NCBI GenBank assembly: GCA_963669155.1
Contig: OZ022589.1
Span: 248,001-312,000, forward strand
Source of the DNA: Arbacia lixula
Lineage: Eukaryota; Echinodermata; Echinoidea; Arbacioida; Arbaciidae
DNA: 64,000 bases
Reading direction: 5' to 3'
The position numbers were made by a program, and so were the translations under genes. The notes beneath the pieces are model-generated. The model worked only from the letters and a program-made list of their open reading frames with translations, ran no database searches and was not told the DNA's origin. Each line of letters opens with the position of its first letter. Position 1 is the stretch's first letter. Below, piece by piece: positions 13,874 through 26,594 of the stretch.

Positions 13874-14110
13874 ACACTACAGCTCAAAGGAATTGGCATA
13901 GGGAAAGGGAAGAAAGGGAAGAAAGGGAAGGACCTGCAGTTATAAACCGTGGTATATTTTGTCCAGTTCAGTATGAAACATGATGCTTCTGAGGCTAGAG
14001 CATCATGTTTCATGCTGAATTGGACAAAATATATGGCGGTTTAAAACTACGGCTTCTTCCCTTTCTTCCCTTTCCCTTTCCCTATGCCTATTCATTTGAG
14101 CTGTTGTGTA
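13874..14110. mobile_element. Hairpin MITE, copy A
   Basis: A near-palindrome of about 237 bases: the ends are TACACTACAGCTCAAAGG and TTTGAGCTGTTGTGTA, then GGGAAAGGGAAG/CTTCCCTTTCCC stretches, then TTTGTCCAGTTCAG and CTGAATTGGACAAA around a short centre. Related copies are at 46565-46809 and 53453-53677. The two long open frames here (both strands) are arms of the hairpin, not genes. Confidence 0.8.
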
Positions 14111-14820
14111 CAAGTCAGTACCTTTTATACTTTGATTTGCAAGTACTTGTCATGGTATATGAAAGGCTGTGGCCTAAGCCAAGATGTCTGTGAGGCTTTG
14201 CCAACAGACAAGGCATTTCCCCTGCAGATCATACACTACACTCTGTACAGACAGGAAACTCCAAGTGGCCACTGATTCCAGCCATAATTCTACATACATG
14301 TGTTGGCAATAGACATCCAATTGAATAACACATTGTTAGAGTATATTGACATTGAACAGTTAAGGTGAGAGAGCAATGACAAACAGACTCAATTTGTATA
14401 GAACATGTCTGAATATTGCCATTTTGTCACTAATATTTTCTATTTTCAAAATAGGAAATTGTTGGTGTTATGCGCATGCACAATCAAAAATATTTTTCTA
14501 CTATGATTTTTATATTGTACCTTGTAAGCTGATATGAAATGTGCATTAACGACTCTCTCATTTCCATGATGGATGGATTTGGTCACTTTACTAACACATC
14601 ATGTATTTCATTTCAAATCTAATCGGAAGTGTTGTACCCCTTTCATAGCCAAAAAAATTGATATGCCACTAGAAATGTTGTATACTTCAATTGCAAAAGA
14701 ATTAATAAAGAATAAATAATTGACACATTATCAAAATATAATCAATCCGTATCTTAACACAAAATTCTAATTAAACATAACTGATGTGAAAAAAAATGTT
14801 GTACTCTGACTTTAACTTAC

Positions 14821-14876
14821 TTTTGCTTTGGGTGCTTTCACACATTCGTCACATGATGCATTATGACTGGCACACA
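14821..14876 (-). CDS. PTTG1IP: PTTG1IP-like exon 2: start of PSI domain
   Basis: The acceptor is a pyrimidine tract ending TTGCAG and the donor is GTAAGT. The exon encodes CASHNASCDECVKAP, the C-x6-C-x2-C opening of the PSI-like domain. Two bases complete the codon begun in exon 1, and the exon ends in phase 0. Confidence 0.88.
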
Positions 14877-16149
14877 CTGCAAGGAAGAAAAGAAGACACA
14901 AACGCAAACTGTAAATATTATAGTACAACATGTACAAAATAAATTAGAAGATTTACTATAAAATGATAAAGAGAGGTAAACATGAATGTATAGTATGACT
15001 AAACTCTCTAGCAAGCGCCAGATTCACACCATAAATTAGAATGCTTGACACTTAAAATCTAGACAATTAAACAGGGGCCATACCCAGTACACAGAAACAA
15101 AACCTGAAGAGGACATTTAAACCCCCTCTGAAAAAAATCATAAAGAAGCATTGTGAAAAATGATGTTAGTCTATTTTGTGTCTGAATGTTTCATTGAGCA
15201 ACGAGGCTTCACTGTCTATCTTTTGACTTGCAAAGAACTGTAACTTTAGGTTTTCATTGGAAATAATTCCTTCCATGTCAGTCACCTAAAATTGGTCTCA
15301 CAGTTAACCTAAACATTCCCCGTACCCTTGGGTAAATCTAAGCCATACCTAATGACACATTCTTCATTTTGGGTGGCTGTCACATAAGTAAGTCGACTCT
15401 TTTCAGTCACTGCTTCATTATTTATAGAGCTTCAGCACAAGAACGGTCCATGTAGATTACACAATGCACATTGCACACTATAGAACCATAAAAATCAATG
15501 AGGGCTCCTTTGTACTTCTAACTGTTGACAGTTGTTTATGGGCAGGCCTTGTCAACTCTCCCCAATACTAAAGTGCACAATATGAAGCAGTATCCATGGA
15601 CAGCTGGGGAAAATATCAGTGGAAAAATAGAGCAGTCTTGTAAATAAATGGTATGCACTATGCACACTGCATGCTTTACAAAATGTAATCTAGTGTATGT
15701 ACATGTACATTTATTCTGTAGATTATACTATACACTTCTCTAACATTTATAGCAAAATGTACAATATGAATATAGCTGGTAATCATTAGATTCAAAATTA
15801 TCTGCTTTGTAAATATCAAAATTGTACAAAGTTATCAGGAGGCCTTCTTCACATGTACAGCATTTTAATGCATTCTTGTGCCATCATACACATTGTTGCA
15901 CTGTACACAGTGAATAGTGTACTCTACTTATTCTGAATTTTAATGTTGCGGTTGATACATTTAAGTTTTCTTTTATGATTAAAGATACATGTACAGTATA
16001 CATACTGTACACCCTCAGACTAGAGCATTTCAATTGTGTTTAGTATCGAGATTCGAGAACTTAACTCTTAATTTGAGTTGAGGAAATCAGCAGAGCATAA
16101 ATTTAGCCGCCATGGGCCATAGGCTACACAAAGCTGTTAGACCGACCTT

Positions 16150-16172
16150 TCTCTCTCTCTCTCTCTCTCTGC

Positions 16173-16207
<35 letters not shown>

Positions 16208-16247
16208 TCTGTCTTTCTGTCTCTCTGTCTCTCTTTCTCTCTCTCCA
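16150..16247. repeat. (CT)n microsatellite
   Basis: About 100 bases of CT repeat with occasional G or T interruptions, followed by a T run. It lies in the first intron of the PTTG1IP-like gene. Confidence 0.9.
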
Positions 16248-19200
16248 TTTCTTTTTTTTTTTTAAACAGCTTTGTACTGCACTGAATCAAACTGTTTACT
16301 TATGCAGTCTTTTCAAGTGTATCCCTCCATTATTGTCAATGCTTGATGCTTTGATCAGTCCTAAATCTGCATTTTAAGCACCCTACCCTTTTCTTTGGCT
16401 TTACTGAACAGCACTGAATTGAACTGTTCAGTAGTGGCCCATTCCAAAAGCACACATGGAAAAGTCAACAAGCTACTGCTCTCTTCTGCACAGTTTGTTG
16501 TGTTATCGTTCACATCCAACATTACTCACAATGACCAGTATGACTCACAAAACAATACTCTACACTGTCTACATGTACATGTAGTTAAAGTACTACCTGT
16601 AGCAGGAAGCACTGTGTCTAGAGTTCATTTACAGCAGTGAAGGTCTGCAACTGTTACATAGAAACAGTGCATTAAACACTGCCAATACCATTGCCACACA
16701 AAATGTCTTCTACTACAAGATTGTACATTGCAGTATCTTTATTCAAACCCTGCACAGGAGTTACATGTATAGTACTGGCAGGAAACAGCATAACCAAAGT
16801 TCAATTACAGTGCTCAGTGTAAAGGACTGCAACAACACTGTACATACTGTTCATGTCAGAGCAGTGTTAAGTGCCAAAAACTTTGCTATCAGTGATCAAC
16901 AGCACACCAGTAGCTGATTGCACAGTATGCGTGAAATACCTCAAAATCATTTCACCTCTCATTCACTTAAATTACATGTATTACAAAGTTGCTACACATC
17001 ACTAAACAACACAACTTTGATCTTTCATATAATGCTCTTTCATTTGATGCACAAATTTTGGAACTTTATTTCAACATTTGTAGCTCAGATGGTAGGCATG
17101 TGCACTTAATTAGACACTTCCTTCAAAGAGAGACGTCAATATGATTTATGAACATACTGTAACCTCCAATGTTATGGTATGTACATGACTATTCAAAATG
17201 CACTCAAACCACTGATATTACTCTCATCATAGTGGTCTTAGAATGATCATTGAATTCTCACAACACCCACGTACATGTACGGACATACTCAAGAAGTCAC
17301 AAACAGGAAGCCCTTGAACATACATTAGACATTCACTCATGAAAGTGAAAACATCCTTGGTGCCCACCTCAATTTACATGTATAGCAAATCATTCATTCA
17401 CCTACATATGTATGTATACTGTACATGTAGCGATAGTCTGCATACAACCTGAATGATACTATTACTAACACATAACAGCAAACTTTAGAGTTTATCCCGA
17501 AGGCAAGCCAGCCCAATCACATACATGTAATACATTCATCTGACATTAATTGGGCCATCCTCTATTATGAAAACCTGTGCTTGAAATCCTCAGTTGGGAA
17601 ACCTTCCCCCATGAAAAAAAAATATCTTGGGCTTTACAGCGTAATGGTGCACTAATTTTATAAAGAGCATGATAAATTGCAGTGCGTTTTAAATTTGCCA
17701 GCTGCATGCATAGTAAAGGTATACCACGCTTCTTCCTGATATTCTTCAGAATGAACGCATGATTCCAACTGCAGGCTGATTGCAGGAAATAATGCAATAT
17801 TGTAGCAATGAAGCAGTTACAAATAGCGTTGCTGCTAATTAGGCGACACACAGAATAGTCTTTTCTTACTCTATCAGGTAAGGAGAATCTTGCACACTTT
17901 AGATGTGTGTCAGTGGAATCTCTGCCAACTGAAAATTTTTATCAAGATTAATTGAGCTTCATCATTTTCTGCATCAGAAAAGTATTTGATCATTGCATAT
18001 TTTCACAAATGTCTGCATTAAATTTGCCTGCAAATTGTTGATGTAGTAACTTCAAGACTCCAGAATTTTGATCAAATTTACAATCAAACCTAAAAAATTG
18101 CATGTTTCAAATATTTGGTGAAAATATCACTAATTTAAATAGACACTAAAAGACTATAAAAAGACAAAAATTTGCGTAGTAAACAAGTGATTAGGTTCAC
18201 TTATGGAGTAACATGCCCAAGATTCGTCCACTTAAGGCTATTTCAGCTTTGAATTCCTGATATTGCATAAGGCACTATTTTTGCAAGTTAGCAATTTTAA
18301 AAATAGTACTTGACCACGTGCCAGTTATAAAAAAATCTGTGCAAAAACCAGAGAAATTAAAAAGTTATGATTCCGAAACCCTCATTTTCTGCCATGATTT
18401 AGTCTACCTTGCCTTCGTTCAGTCAGTTGTATAATGATTCAGTCAGCGTGTTTAATAATGAAAGGTGTTTTTGACACACGCACACACACGTACAGAAAGC
18501 GGCTGAAAGGGCAAACCCATTTGCTGACTAGTACGGTGGCTGTGTGATAGCACAAAATAAATATTATCCACGTATAAACACTCGCAAACACACATACACA
18601 GTATGCAAAAATCATAACATCAAGTTCATACTCGCTTTAAAACTTGGCATGAATCCATCATTTCTGTAAATTTTGACATTTTTTCCACGACCTTCATTTC
18701 TTAGCGCATCAGGTAAGAATTGTGCAATTTTGATTTTGACTCGAACGGAGGTCATTTTAATTGATAATTTCATAAATTTTTCAGTGGATTTTTGGAATGA
18801 CTTTCAACCGCAGAAGGCCAAATTCTCCAAGTCAAGGGCGTAAGCATGAGGCCTATCATCACTCATGAACATGAAAAGTTTTGTTTACATTGAAATTGTT
18901 TCATGTTTGTAATGTTCGTAGAAAATCTATAAAAAAAAACCTTGCGATGCTCTGTCATGAATAGACCAAAATATGCCAATAAATGACATATGAACTCATC
19001 ATCAACTGAAGTGTGAAATGACGTGACTGGTTGAACAAAAAAGCAACGATGACCAAATAAGGTAAGCCTTATCAATCATGCATGATAATACTTTCGTTAC
19101 GAATACGATTTTAGAAATAGAGATGAGAGTTGTGCTGGCGCACTCTCGACTTGACTCAAGGAGTCCGGCCTTCCTTGGTTTTTCGACTGCCGTGGCCGTT

Positions 19201-19535
19201 GTATAGAAACTCACACAGTGCAGGCTGCAGCGTGAGGCATAGATAGGCTAATCAGCAAAGACACGGGGTCATGACTATACGAGACTAGATCTAGCCTGTG
19301 TCTAACAAGTTAGGGGGCGTGCGCTGTCGACCTCCCCCCTCCACACACACACACTCACACAGCTGCGATGAGCAATCATGAGCATGGGCATTGTCATATG
19401 ATTGTGAACGCACTGCACACATTTATAACCACAGTGCTATCGGCAGCATCGCATGCAATGGAAGATTGGCTAAAAATGACACAAACAACAACATGGCTAA
19501 AATAAAATCGGCAGTGTTTACGGATATGAACATAC

Positions 19536-19644
19536 CTTCTTCTGGAGTTGGTGTTGTTGGTTGGACTGTTGCTGCTGATTCAATTGCAACAAGAAGACAA
19601 CATAATGATAAGGCAAACAAGCAGAAACATGTAATTTTATCCAT
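19536..19644 (-). CDS. PTTG1IP: PTTG1IP-like exon 1: signal peptide
   Basis: The exon starts at ATG 19644, beginning MDKITCFC, and encodes a hydrophobic signal peptide followed by a Thr/Pro linker (PTTPTPEE). The reading frame is open ten codons upstream, but this methionine places the hydrophobic core at the N-terminus. The exon ends after the first base of a codon at a GTATGT donor. The upstream region 19665-19830 has CpGs and an ETS-like ACTTCCG, fitting a promoter. Confidence 0.8.
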
Positions 19645-19664
19645 TTTGGAGCACTGATTCGTCA

Positions 19665-19830
19665 CGTCGAACAACTTTTGTCACCTCTTTCACGTCGCGA
19701 TATGAGCAGCAAAGTATGGTACTGCCCTCTCTTGTCCAACCTACGTTTTATGTTACGTACTTCCGCGCCGAGCGTGCAACCGACTGGCCCAAGAAAACAA
19801 AATCGATTGCGATGGTGAGGATGAGTCATC
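19665..19830 (-). promoter_or_regulatory. Probable PTTG1IP-like promoter
   Basis: Just upstream of exon 1 is a short stretch richer in CpG than its surroundings, with TTCACGTCGCGAT, ACTTCCGCGCC (ETS-like) and GCAACCGA. No TATA box is evident. Position and composition are the only evidence. Confidence 0.4.
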
Positions 19831-19956
19831 TAATTTTACGACATACCTCGTTAGAGGTATGACGGTTATCAATAGAATACCCTTTTCGTCGTATTTGACA
19901 TAAGTGGATCATTGTTGTTGTTCATTTTATTATCATTATTATTTATATTTGTACTT

Positions 19957-19984
19957 GGGGGGGGGGGGGGCTATGGGGGGGGGG
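19957..19984. repeat. Poly-G tracts
   Basis: Two G runs separated by CTAT lie upstream of the PTTG1IP-like promoter. They could form a quadruplex. Confidence 0.8.
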
Positions 19985-20177
19985 TTCTCTTGTTGTTGTT
20001 GCTGTTGTTATTTTGGGGGGAGGGGCAGGTAAGGACTATTTCACTTTTATCTGAATACTCATTACATTTTCAAAGAAGTGATCAAAGGTAGCCTAGGCTT
20101 ACATGACAAATCGATCGACTCCTGTACGTAGTTTAGGCTTACACTGTATCGTTGTCCTTAATCTTATCCATCTACAT

Positions 20178-20193
20178 TTCTCTCTCTCTCACA

Positions 20194-20259
<66 letters not shown>
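20178..20259. repeat. (CT)n microsatellite
   Basis: A nearly pure CT repeat. The remaining intergenic DNA from 19831 to 21700 contains nothing else I can support. Confidence 0.9.
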
Positions 20260-22059
20260 GCCGTTGCCATGCTGTAGAATTGCATATATAATGAGCCAAT
20301 TTCCCTTGATTGCCGTAAGCCTACCTTATATGATGTTTGATTTAAAACTCCCTATTTGGAACAAAACTTAATTAACTACCCTTTTCGAGTAAAACACATT
20401 TCTTTGATACTACGTTGATATTCCAGAATATGAAGCAAATAACAATCAATCTAGCTTTTACAGCAGTGACACTTTCGCAGTCAACTATATAGGAAACGCC
20501 ATCGAAACATTTTTTTTGCCCTGATATAGGCTATACACATTCCCGGTATACACCATTCATATAGAGCAGTATATGAATTCTGGTAGAGAAGGAGTAAAGA
20601 ACATTCCTCAGAATATATCAACAGTAAAACAATAAATCTTGAAATGGGTTTGAATTGACCACTACATTTCATTTTAGATCTTTGTCTTTGATTAGGCATA
20701 TTTTACAGATCCTCGCACCTAGCAATCATTATGAACATCACAATCTGCCATGATGTAACAAACTTAATGAGATCGTAGTGATGAATACGGTATGGTATCC
20801 AACTTTCCTTTGACCTTCATATTACTCCAAGGTCAAATTTCACAAACCTTCCTGTTGTAGACCGTGGTACATGCACACACAACTTTAAATGAAACAAATA
20901 TTGTGTCATTTCCGAGTATATAGTCAAGCGAGCTTGTTAAACCTAATAATTAATATCACGGATGCTCGTTTACTGAATAGTTTTATACCGAAATGGCTGC
21001 AAATCAGCTATTTATAATCGTCATCAAACAATTTTTTTTTACACATCTTGTTACTTGGGTTATGTATAATCCCATGTCCACTTTTAACCAATATCATTAA
21101 GCATCTTTGGAAATCGAAATCTTTCATTTCATACCAGCATTCATTACTTTAAACTATTACCCAAAAATAGTTTCCATCTCTGTAATGTATATCATAAACA
21201 GTACTTACAACTTATACACCTGCTTGTTATCATACACAATCAAAATACCAGATTTTGTTTTAATTCAGTATCGTCAGGTGAGTTTTTCTAACCTGTAGTT
21301 AAAGAGATAGTCCACCCTGAAGTTGAGTTTATTTTGCTGAAGGCAAACAAATTAAAGAAACATATTACTGAAGGTTTGACGAAAATCCGTCAGAGGATAA
21401 GAAAGTAGATGTACTTTTTTTAAATTTCGATTTTGCGAGTCTCGTGCGAGAGTAGATAATGTTGTTTATATATTTTTTTAATGTTGATTTTTCTCAATAG
21501 GATGTATGTTACAGTTGGATTTTATGGAGAGAAAATATGCTTAACAAAATAAACCCTCTCATCCTTTGACATGCAGATTTTCATCAAGCCCTCAATAATG
21601 TGTTTCTTTCATGTTTTTGCTTTTATCAAAACCAACCAGTTCAGGGTAATAGACTTTCCCTTCAAAACTAGTTACAGTACATGTACTTCGGCCAGGGTAG
21701 ACTTGATCCCTGGCCTCATTGAGCTACTTTTGGCGACCAATAAGACTTCCGGTCCGCGACCATTAAGACTTCCGTCGTCTGCTACGGGTGAGAACAATAG
21801 AATATGGTGCTACGGTGTCTTCAAAAAAACAAATGAGAATTTAAAGCGTTAAGTGTAAAAATAAAGAGACAAGAAGTGGAATAAAAAATACATTACGTGG
21901 CACTTATAAGAAAAACGAAGCTGGATCATTTAAAGGATCTATGTATGTCTTTACTTGATATATAAAAAACGTAAAAACAATCTTTTTCTTCCGTAGAGAT
22001 GATGAACAATCCCAACTTGGAAAACGATGTAAGCGGCGTATCGGCCATGTCCTAAAGAA

Positions 22060-24424
22060 AAAGGTGTGTAATCTTTATCAAAATCTAAGGCTTTTACCAC
22101 TATCATTTGACACTTAAACTAACTAATGATTTATATCGGATAAAAGCTGAATAATTGCTCTACACTCTCATACAGGTGGCATGTCGGAATACTTTGACTG
22201 AATCTTCCTGTTCCAATTTGAAATATGGGCTCAAACCGGCGTTTCGGCCAATTTATGCACAGCATTCACAGGATAAACGGAAAATAGTCGTAATTCACTT
22301 AAACTAACTGATGATTTATATCACATAAAAGCTAATTAGTTGATCTACAATCTCAAATAGGTGGCATGTCATTTTAAAATCTGGGCTCAAACAGGCATAT
22401 CACGCACGGTATTCCCAAGATTTACTGAAAATGGCCATAACTCTTCCAAAGATGAAGGGGCTTGTAAACCCATCGCATGACACTTTAACTAATTAATAAA
22501 TAGTATTATGTCAAAGCTGAAAAGTTGTTCTTTATCCCCATATAAGTCCCGTGTCGGAACTTGTCGATTTAGTCTTATTGTTGCAATTTGAATTCCGGGC
22601 TCAAAACTACATATTACGCACGGTATTCACCAGATTTACCGAAAATGGCCATAACTCTTCCAAAAAAGTAGGGGCTTTTAAACCCATCGCATGACACTTT
22701 AACTAACTAATAAATAGTATGAGGTAAAAGCTAAATAGTTGTTCTTTACCCCCATATAGGTCCCATGTCGGAACTTTTTGATTCAGTCTTACTGTTTCAC
22801 TTTGAATAGAGGGCTCAAACCGGCATATAACGCGCGGTATTCACAAGATTTACCGAAAATTGCCATAACTCTTCCAAAAATGTAGGGGCTTCTAAACCTA
22901 TCGCATGACACTTTAACTAACTAATTAATAGTATGAGGTCAAAGCTGAATAGTTGCTCTTTATCCCCATATAGGTCTCATGTCGGAACTTTTTGATTGAG
23001 TCTTACTGTCTCACTTTGAATAGAGGGCTCAAACCGGCATATAACGCGCGGTATTCACAAGATTTACCGAAAATTGCCATAACTCTTCCAAAAAAGTAGG
23101 GGCTTCTAAACCTATCGCATGACACTTTAACTAGCTCATGATTTACATGAGGTAAAAGCTGAATAGTTGCTCTTTACCCCCATATAGGTCCCATGTCGGA
23201 ACTTTTTGATAAGGTCTTACTTTTGCAAATTGAATATAGGGCTCAAACCGGCATATTACGCACGGTATTCACCAGAATTTACCGAAAATGGCCATAACTC
23301 TTCCAAAAATGTCGGGGCTTTTAAACCCATCGCATGACACTTTAACTAACTAATAAATAGTATGAGGTAAAAGCTGAATAGTTGCTCTTTATCCCCATAT
23401 AGGTGCCATGTCGAAACTTTTTGATTCAGTCTTACTGTTGCAGTTTGAAGTTTGGGCTGAAACCGGCATTTCGGCCAATTTACGCACGGCATTATCAAAA
23501 TTTACCGAGAACGGCCATAACTATTCCAAAAATGTCGGGGCTCTTAAACCTATCGCATGACACTTTAACTAACTAATACATAGTATGAGGTCAAAGCTGA
23601 ATAGTTGCTCTTTATCCCCATATAGGTGCCATGTCGGAACTTTTTGATTCAGTCTTACTGTTGCAGTTTGAAGTTTGGGCTCAAACCGGCATTTCGGCCA
23701 ATTTAAGCACGGCATTATCAGAATTTACCCAGAATGGCCATAACTCTCAAAAAATGTAAGGGCTTTTAAACCTATTGCATGACACTTTAACTAGCTCATG
23801 GTTTATATGAGGTAAAAGCTGAATCGTTGCTCTTTATCCCCATATAGGTGCCATGTCGGAACTTTTTGATTCAGTCTTACTGTTGCAGTTTGAAGTTTGG
23901 GCTCAAACCGGCATCTCGGCCAATTTACGTGATTTACGCACGGCATTATCAGAATTTACCGAGAACGGCCATAACTCATTGAAAAATGTAGGGGCCTTAA
24001 AAACTATCGCATGACACTTTAACTAGCTCATGATTTATTTTAGGTGAAAGCTGAATAGTTGCTCTTTACCCCCATATAGGTCCCATGTCGGAACTTTTTG
24101 ATTCAATTTTACTGTTGCAGTTTGAATATAGGGCTCAAACCGGCATATGACGCGCGGTATTCACAAGATTTACCGAAAATTGCCATAACTCTTCTAAAAA
24201 TGTAGGGGCTTCTAAACCTATCGCATGACACTTTAACTAACTAATAAATAGTATGAGGTAAAAGCTGAATAGTTGCTCTTTATCCCCATATAGGTCCCAT
24301 GTCGGAACTTTTTGATTCAGTCTTACTGTTGCAGTTTGAAGTTTGGGCTCAAACCGACATTTCGGCCAATTTACGCACGGCATTTTCAGAATTTACCGAG
24401 AACGGCCATACCTCTTCCGAGATG
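22060..24424 (+). repeat. 214-bp tandem array, forward arm
   Basis: The marker TCGCATGACACTTTAACTA recurs at 22473, 22687, 22901, 23115, 23330, 23553, 23775 (one mismatch), 24007 and 24221: nine good units spaced 214, 214, 214, 215, 223, 222, 232 and 214. Diverged units lie outside, around 22100-22400. Other constant words are CCATATAGGTCCCATGTCGG, TTTTTGATTCAGTCTTACTG and GGGCTCAAACCGGCAT. Longer units carry an extra TTTCGGCCAATTTACGCAC segment. Confidence 0.92.
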
Positions 24425-26400
24425 CCGGTTTGAGCCCAAACTTCAAACTGCAACAGTAAGACTGAATCAAAAAGTTCCGACATGGGACCTATATGGGGGT
24501 AAAGAGCAACTATTCAGCTTTCACCTCATATAAACCATGAGCTAGTTAAAGTGTCATGCGATAGGTTTAAAAGCCCTGACATTTTTGGAAGAGTTATGGC
24601 CTCTTTCGGTAAATCTTGTGAATACCGTGCGTAATATGCCGGTTTGAGCCCAAACTTCAAACTGCAACAGTAAGACCCAATCAAAAAGTTCCGACATGGG
24701 ACCTATATGGGGATAAAGAGCAACTATTCAGCTTTGACCTCATATAAACCATGAGCTAGTTAAAGTGTCATGCGATAGGTTTAGAAGCCCCTACATTTTT
24801 GGAAGAGTTATGGCAATTTTCGGTAAATCTTGTGAATACCGCGCGTTATATGCCGGTTTGAGCCCTATATTCAAACTGCAACAGTAAGGTTGAATCAAAA
24901 AGTTCCGACATGGGACCTATATGGGGGTAAAGAACAACTATTCAGCTTTGACCTCATATAAATAACGAGCTAGTTAAAGTGTCATGCGATAGGTTTAAAA
25001 GCCCTGACATTTTTGGAAGAGGTATGGCCGTTCTCGGTAAATTCTGATAATACCGTGCGTAAATTGGCCGAAATGCCGGTTTGAGCCCAAACTTCAAACT
25101 GCAACAGTAAGACTGAATCAAAAAGTTCCGACATGGGACCTATATGGGGATAAAGAGCAACTATTCAGCTTTGACCTCATACTATTTATTAGTTAGTTAA
25201 AGTGTCATGCGATAGGTTTAGAAGCCCCTACATTTTGGGATGAGTTATGGCAATTTTCGGTAAATCTTGTTAATACCGCGCGTTATATGCCGGTTTGAGC
25301 CCTATATTCAAACTGCAACAGTAAGATTGAATCAAAAAGTTCCGACATGGGACCTATATGGGGATAAAGAGCAACTATTTAGCTTTGACCTCATACTATT
25401 TATTAGTTAGTTAAAGTGTCATGCGATGGGTTTAAAAGCCCTGACATTTTTGGAAGAGTTATGGCCATTTTCGGAAAATCCTACGCATGCGGTGCGTAAT
25501 ATGCCGGTTTGAGCCCAAACTTCAAACTGCAACAGTAAGACCCAATCAAAAAGTTCCGACATGGGACCTATATGGGGATAAGAGCAACTATTCAGCTTTG
25601 ACCTCATACTATTTATTAGTTAGTTAAAGTGTCATGCGATAGGTTTAGAAGCCCCTACATTTTTGGATGAGTTATGGCAATTTTCGGTAAATCTTGTGAA
25701 TACCGCGCGTTATGTGCCGGTTTGAGCCCTATATTCAAACTGCAACAGTAAGATTGAATCAAAAAGTTCCGACATGGGACCTATATGGGGGTAAAGAGCA
25801 ACTATTCAGCTTTCACCTAAAATAAATCATGAGCTAGTTAAAGTGTCATGCGATAGTTTTTAAAGCCCCTACATTTTTGGAAGAGTTATGGCCATTTTCG
25901 GTAAATCTTGTGAATGCCGTGCGTAATTCAAACTGCAACAGAAAGATTAAATCAAAAAGTTCCGACATAGGACTTATATGGGGGTAAAGAGCAACTATTC
26001 AGCTTTTACCTCATATAAATCATGAGCTAGTTAAAGTGTTATGCGATAGTTTTTAAAGCCCCTACATTTTTGGAAGAATTACACGTGTTGCCATTGTCCT
26101 TTTATATGTCGCGCGTAAATTGGCCCGGTATACTTGCGAAGACCGTGCGTAATATGGCGGTATGAGCCCTGGGTTCAAATTGAAGTAATAAGACCCAATA
26201 ACAAAGCTCCAACATGCCACCTATATGAGAGTAAAGAGTAAATGTTCAGCTTTCATTTGATATCAGTTGTACATTAGTGAAAGTGTCATTTGATAGTTTT
26301 TACAGCCTCGACATCTTTCAAAATGTGGGTCAAATTTACGAACATGCACGTCCTACGAATTCCGTGCGTAAATAGACCATTACGCAGGTATAAAATTTGG
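24419..26400 (-). repeat. 214-bp tandem array, inverted arm
   Basis: The reverse-complement marker TCATGCGATAG occurs at 24554, 24768, 24982, 25205, 25419, 25632 and 25846, spaced 214, 214, 223, 214, 213 and 214. Decayed units follow near 26040 and 26286. The arm starts at once after the forward arm: GATGCCGGTTTGAGCCC at about 24421 pairs with GGGCTCAAACCGACAT at about 24346, leaving a loop of roughly 55 bases. Confidence 0.92.
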
Positions 26401-26594
26401 AACTGTAAGATCTTAACAAAATGTTCTGGCAAGTGGTCTATATCAAAATAAAGAAGAAATCCTAAGCTTTCATCTCATATAATTGTTATTCTTTTTACAT
26501 GTCGTACAATTATCTTACAATCACTTTTATCTCCTTACAGAGATCGTGAAAATATTTTTTTTCCTTTTGTGTTTGACCCTTCGGACACCATAAT

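Larger units (their letters stand above)
1418..19644 (-). other. PTTG1IP: PTTG1IP-like gene span (7 coding exons)
   Basis: Seven exons with GT/AG borders and compatible phases join into a 182-residue protein; human PTTG1IP (PBF) is about 180. In order: signal peptide (about residues 1-24), Thr/Pro linker, PSI-like domain with Cys 38, 45, 48, 56, 59, 65, 79 and 89, the ARWGTC and NFEALIITMS motifs, one membrane segment (about 95-115), a Cys-rich juxtamembrane stretch, then a charged, probably coiled-coil cytoplasmic tail ending YHKFGDEE. The family is a type I membrane glycoprotein reported to bind securin (PTTG1). Introns range from 0.6 to 9 kb. The identification is strong because independent exons recover successive family motifs in order; the role in this organism is inferred. 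Confidence 0.9.

Noticed and set aside
13714..14193. Overlapping ORFs on both strands around 13.7-14.2 kb
   Set aside because: Both read through the arms of hairpin MITE copy A.
24312..24533. Open frame across the palindrome centre
   Set aside because: Made of the 214-bp repeat in both orientations; no domain, not conserved in the other units.
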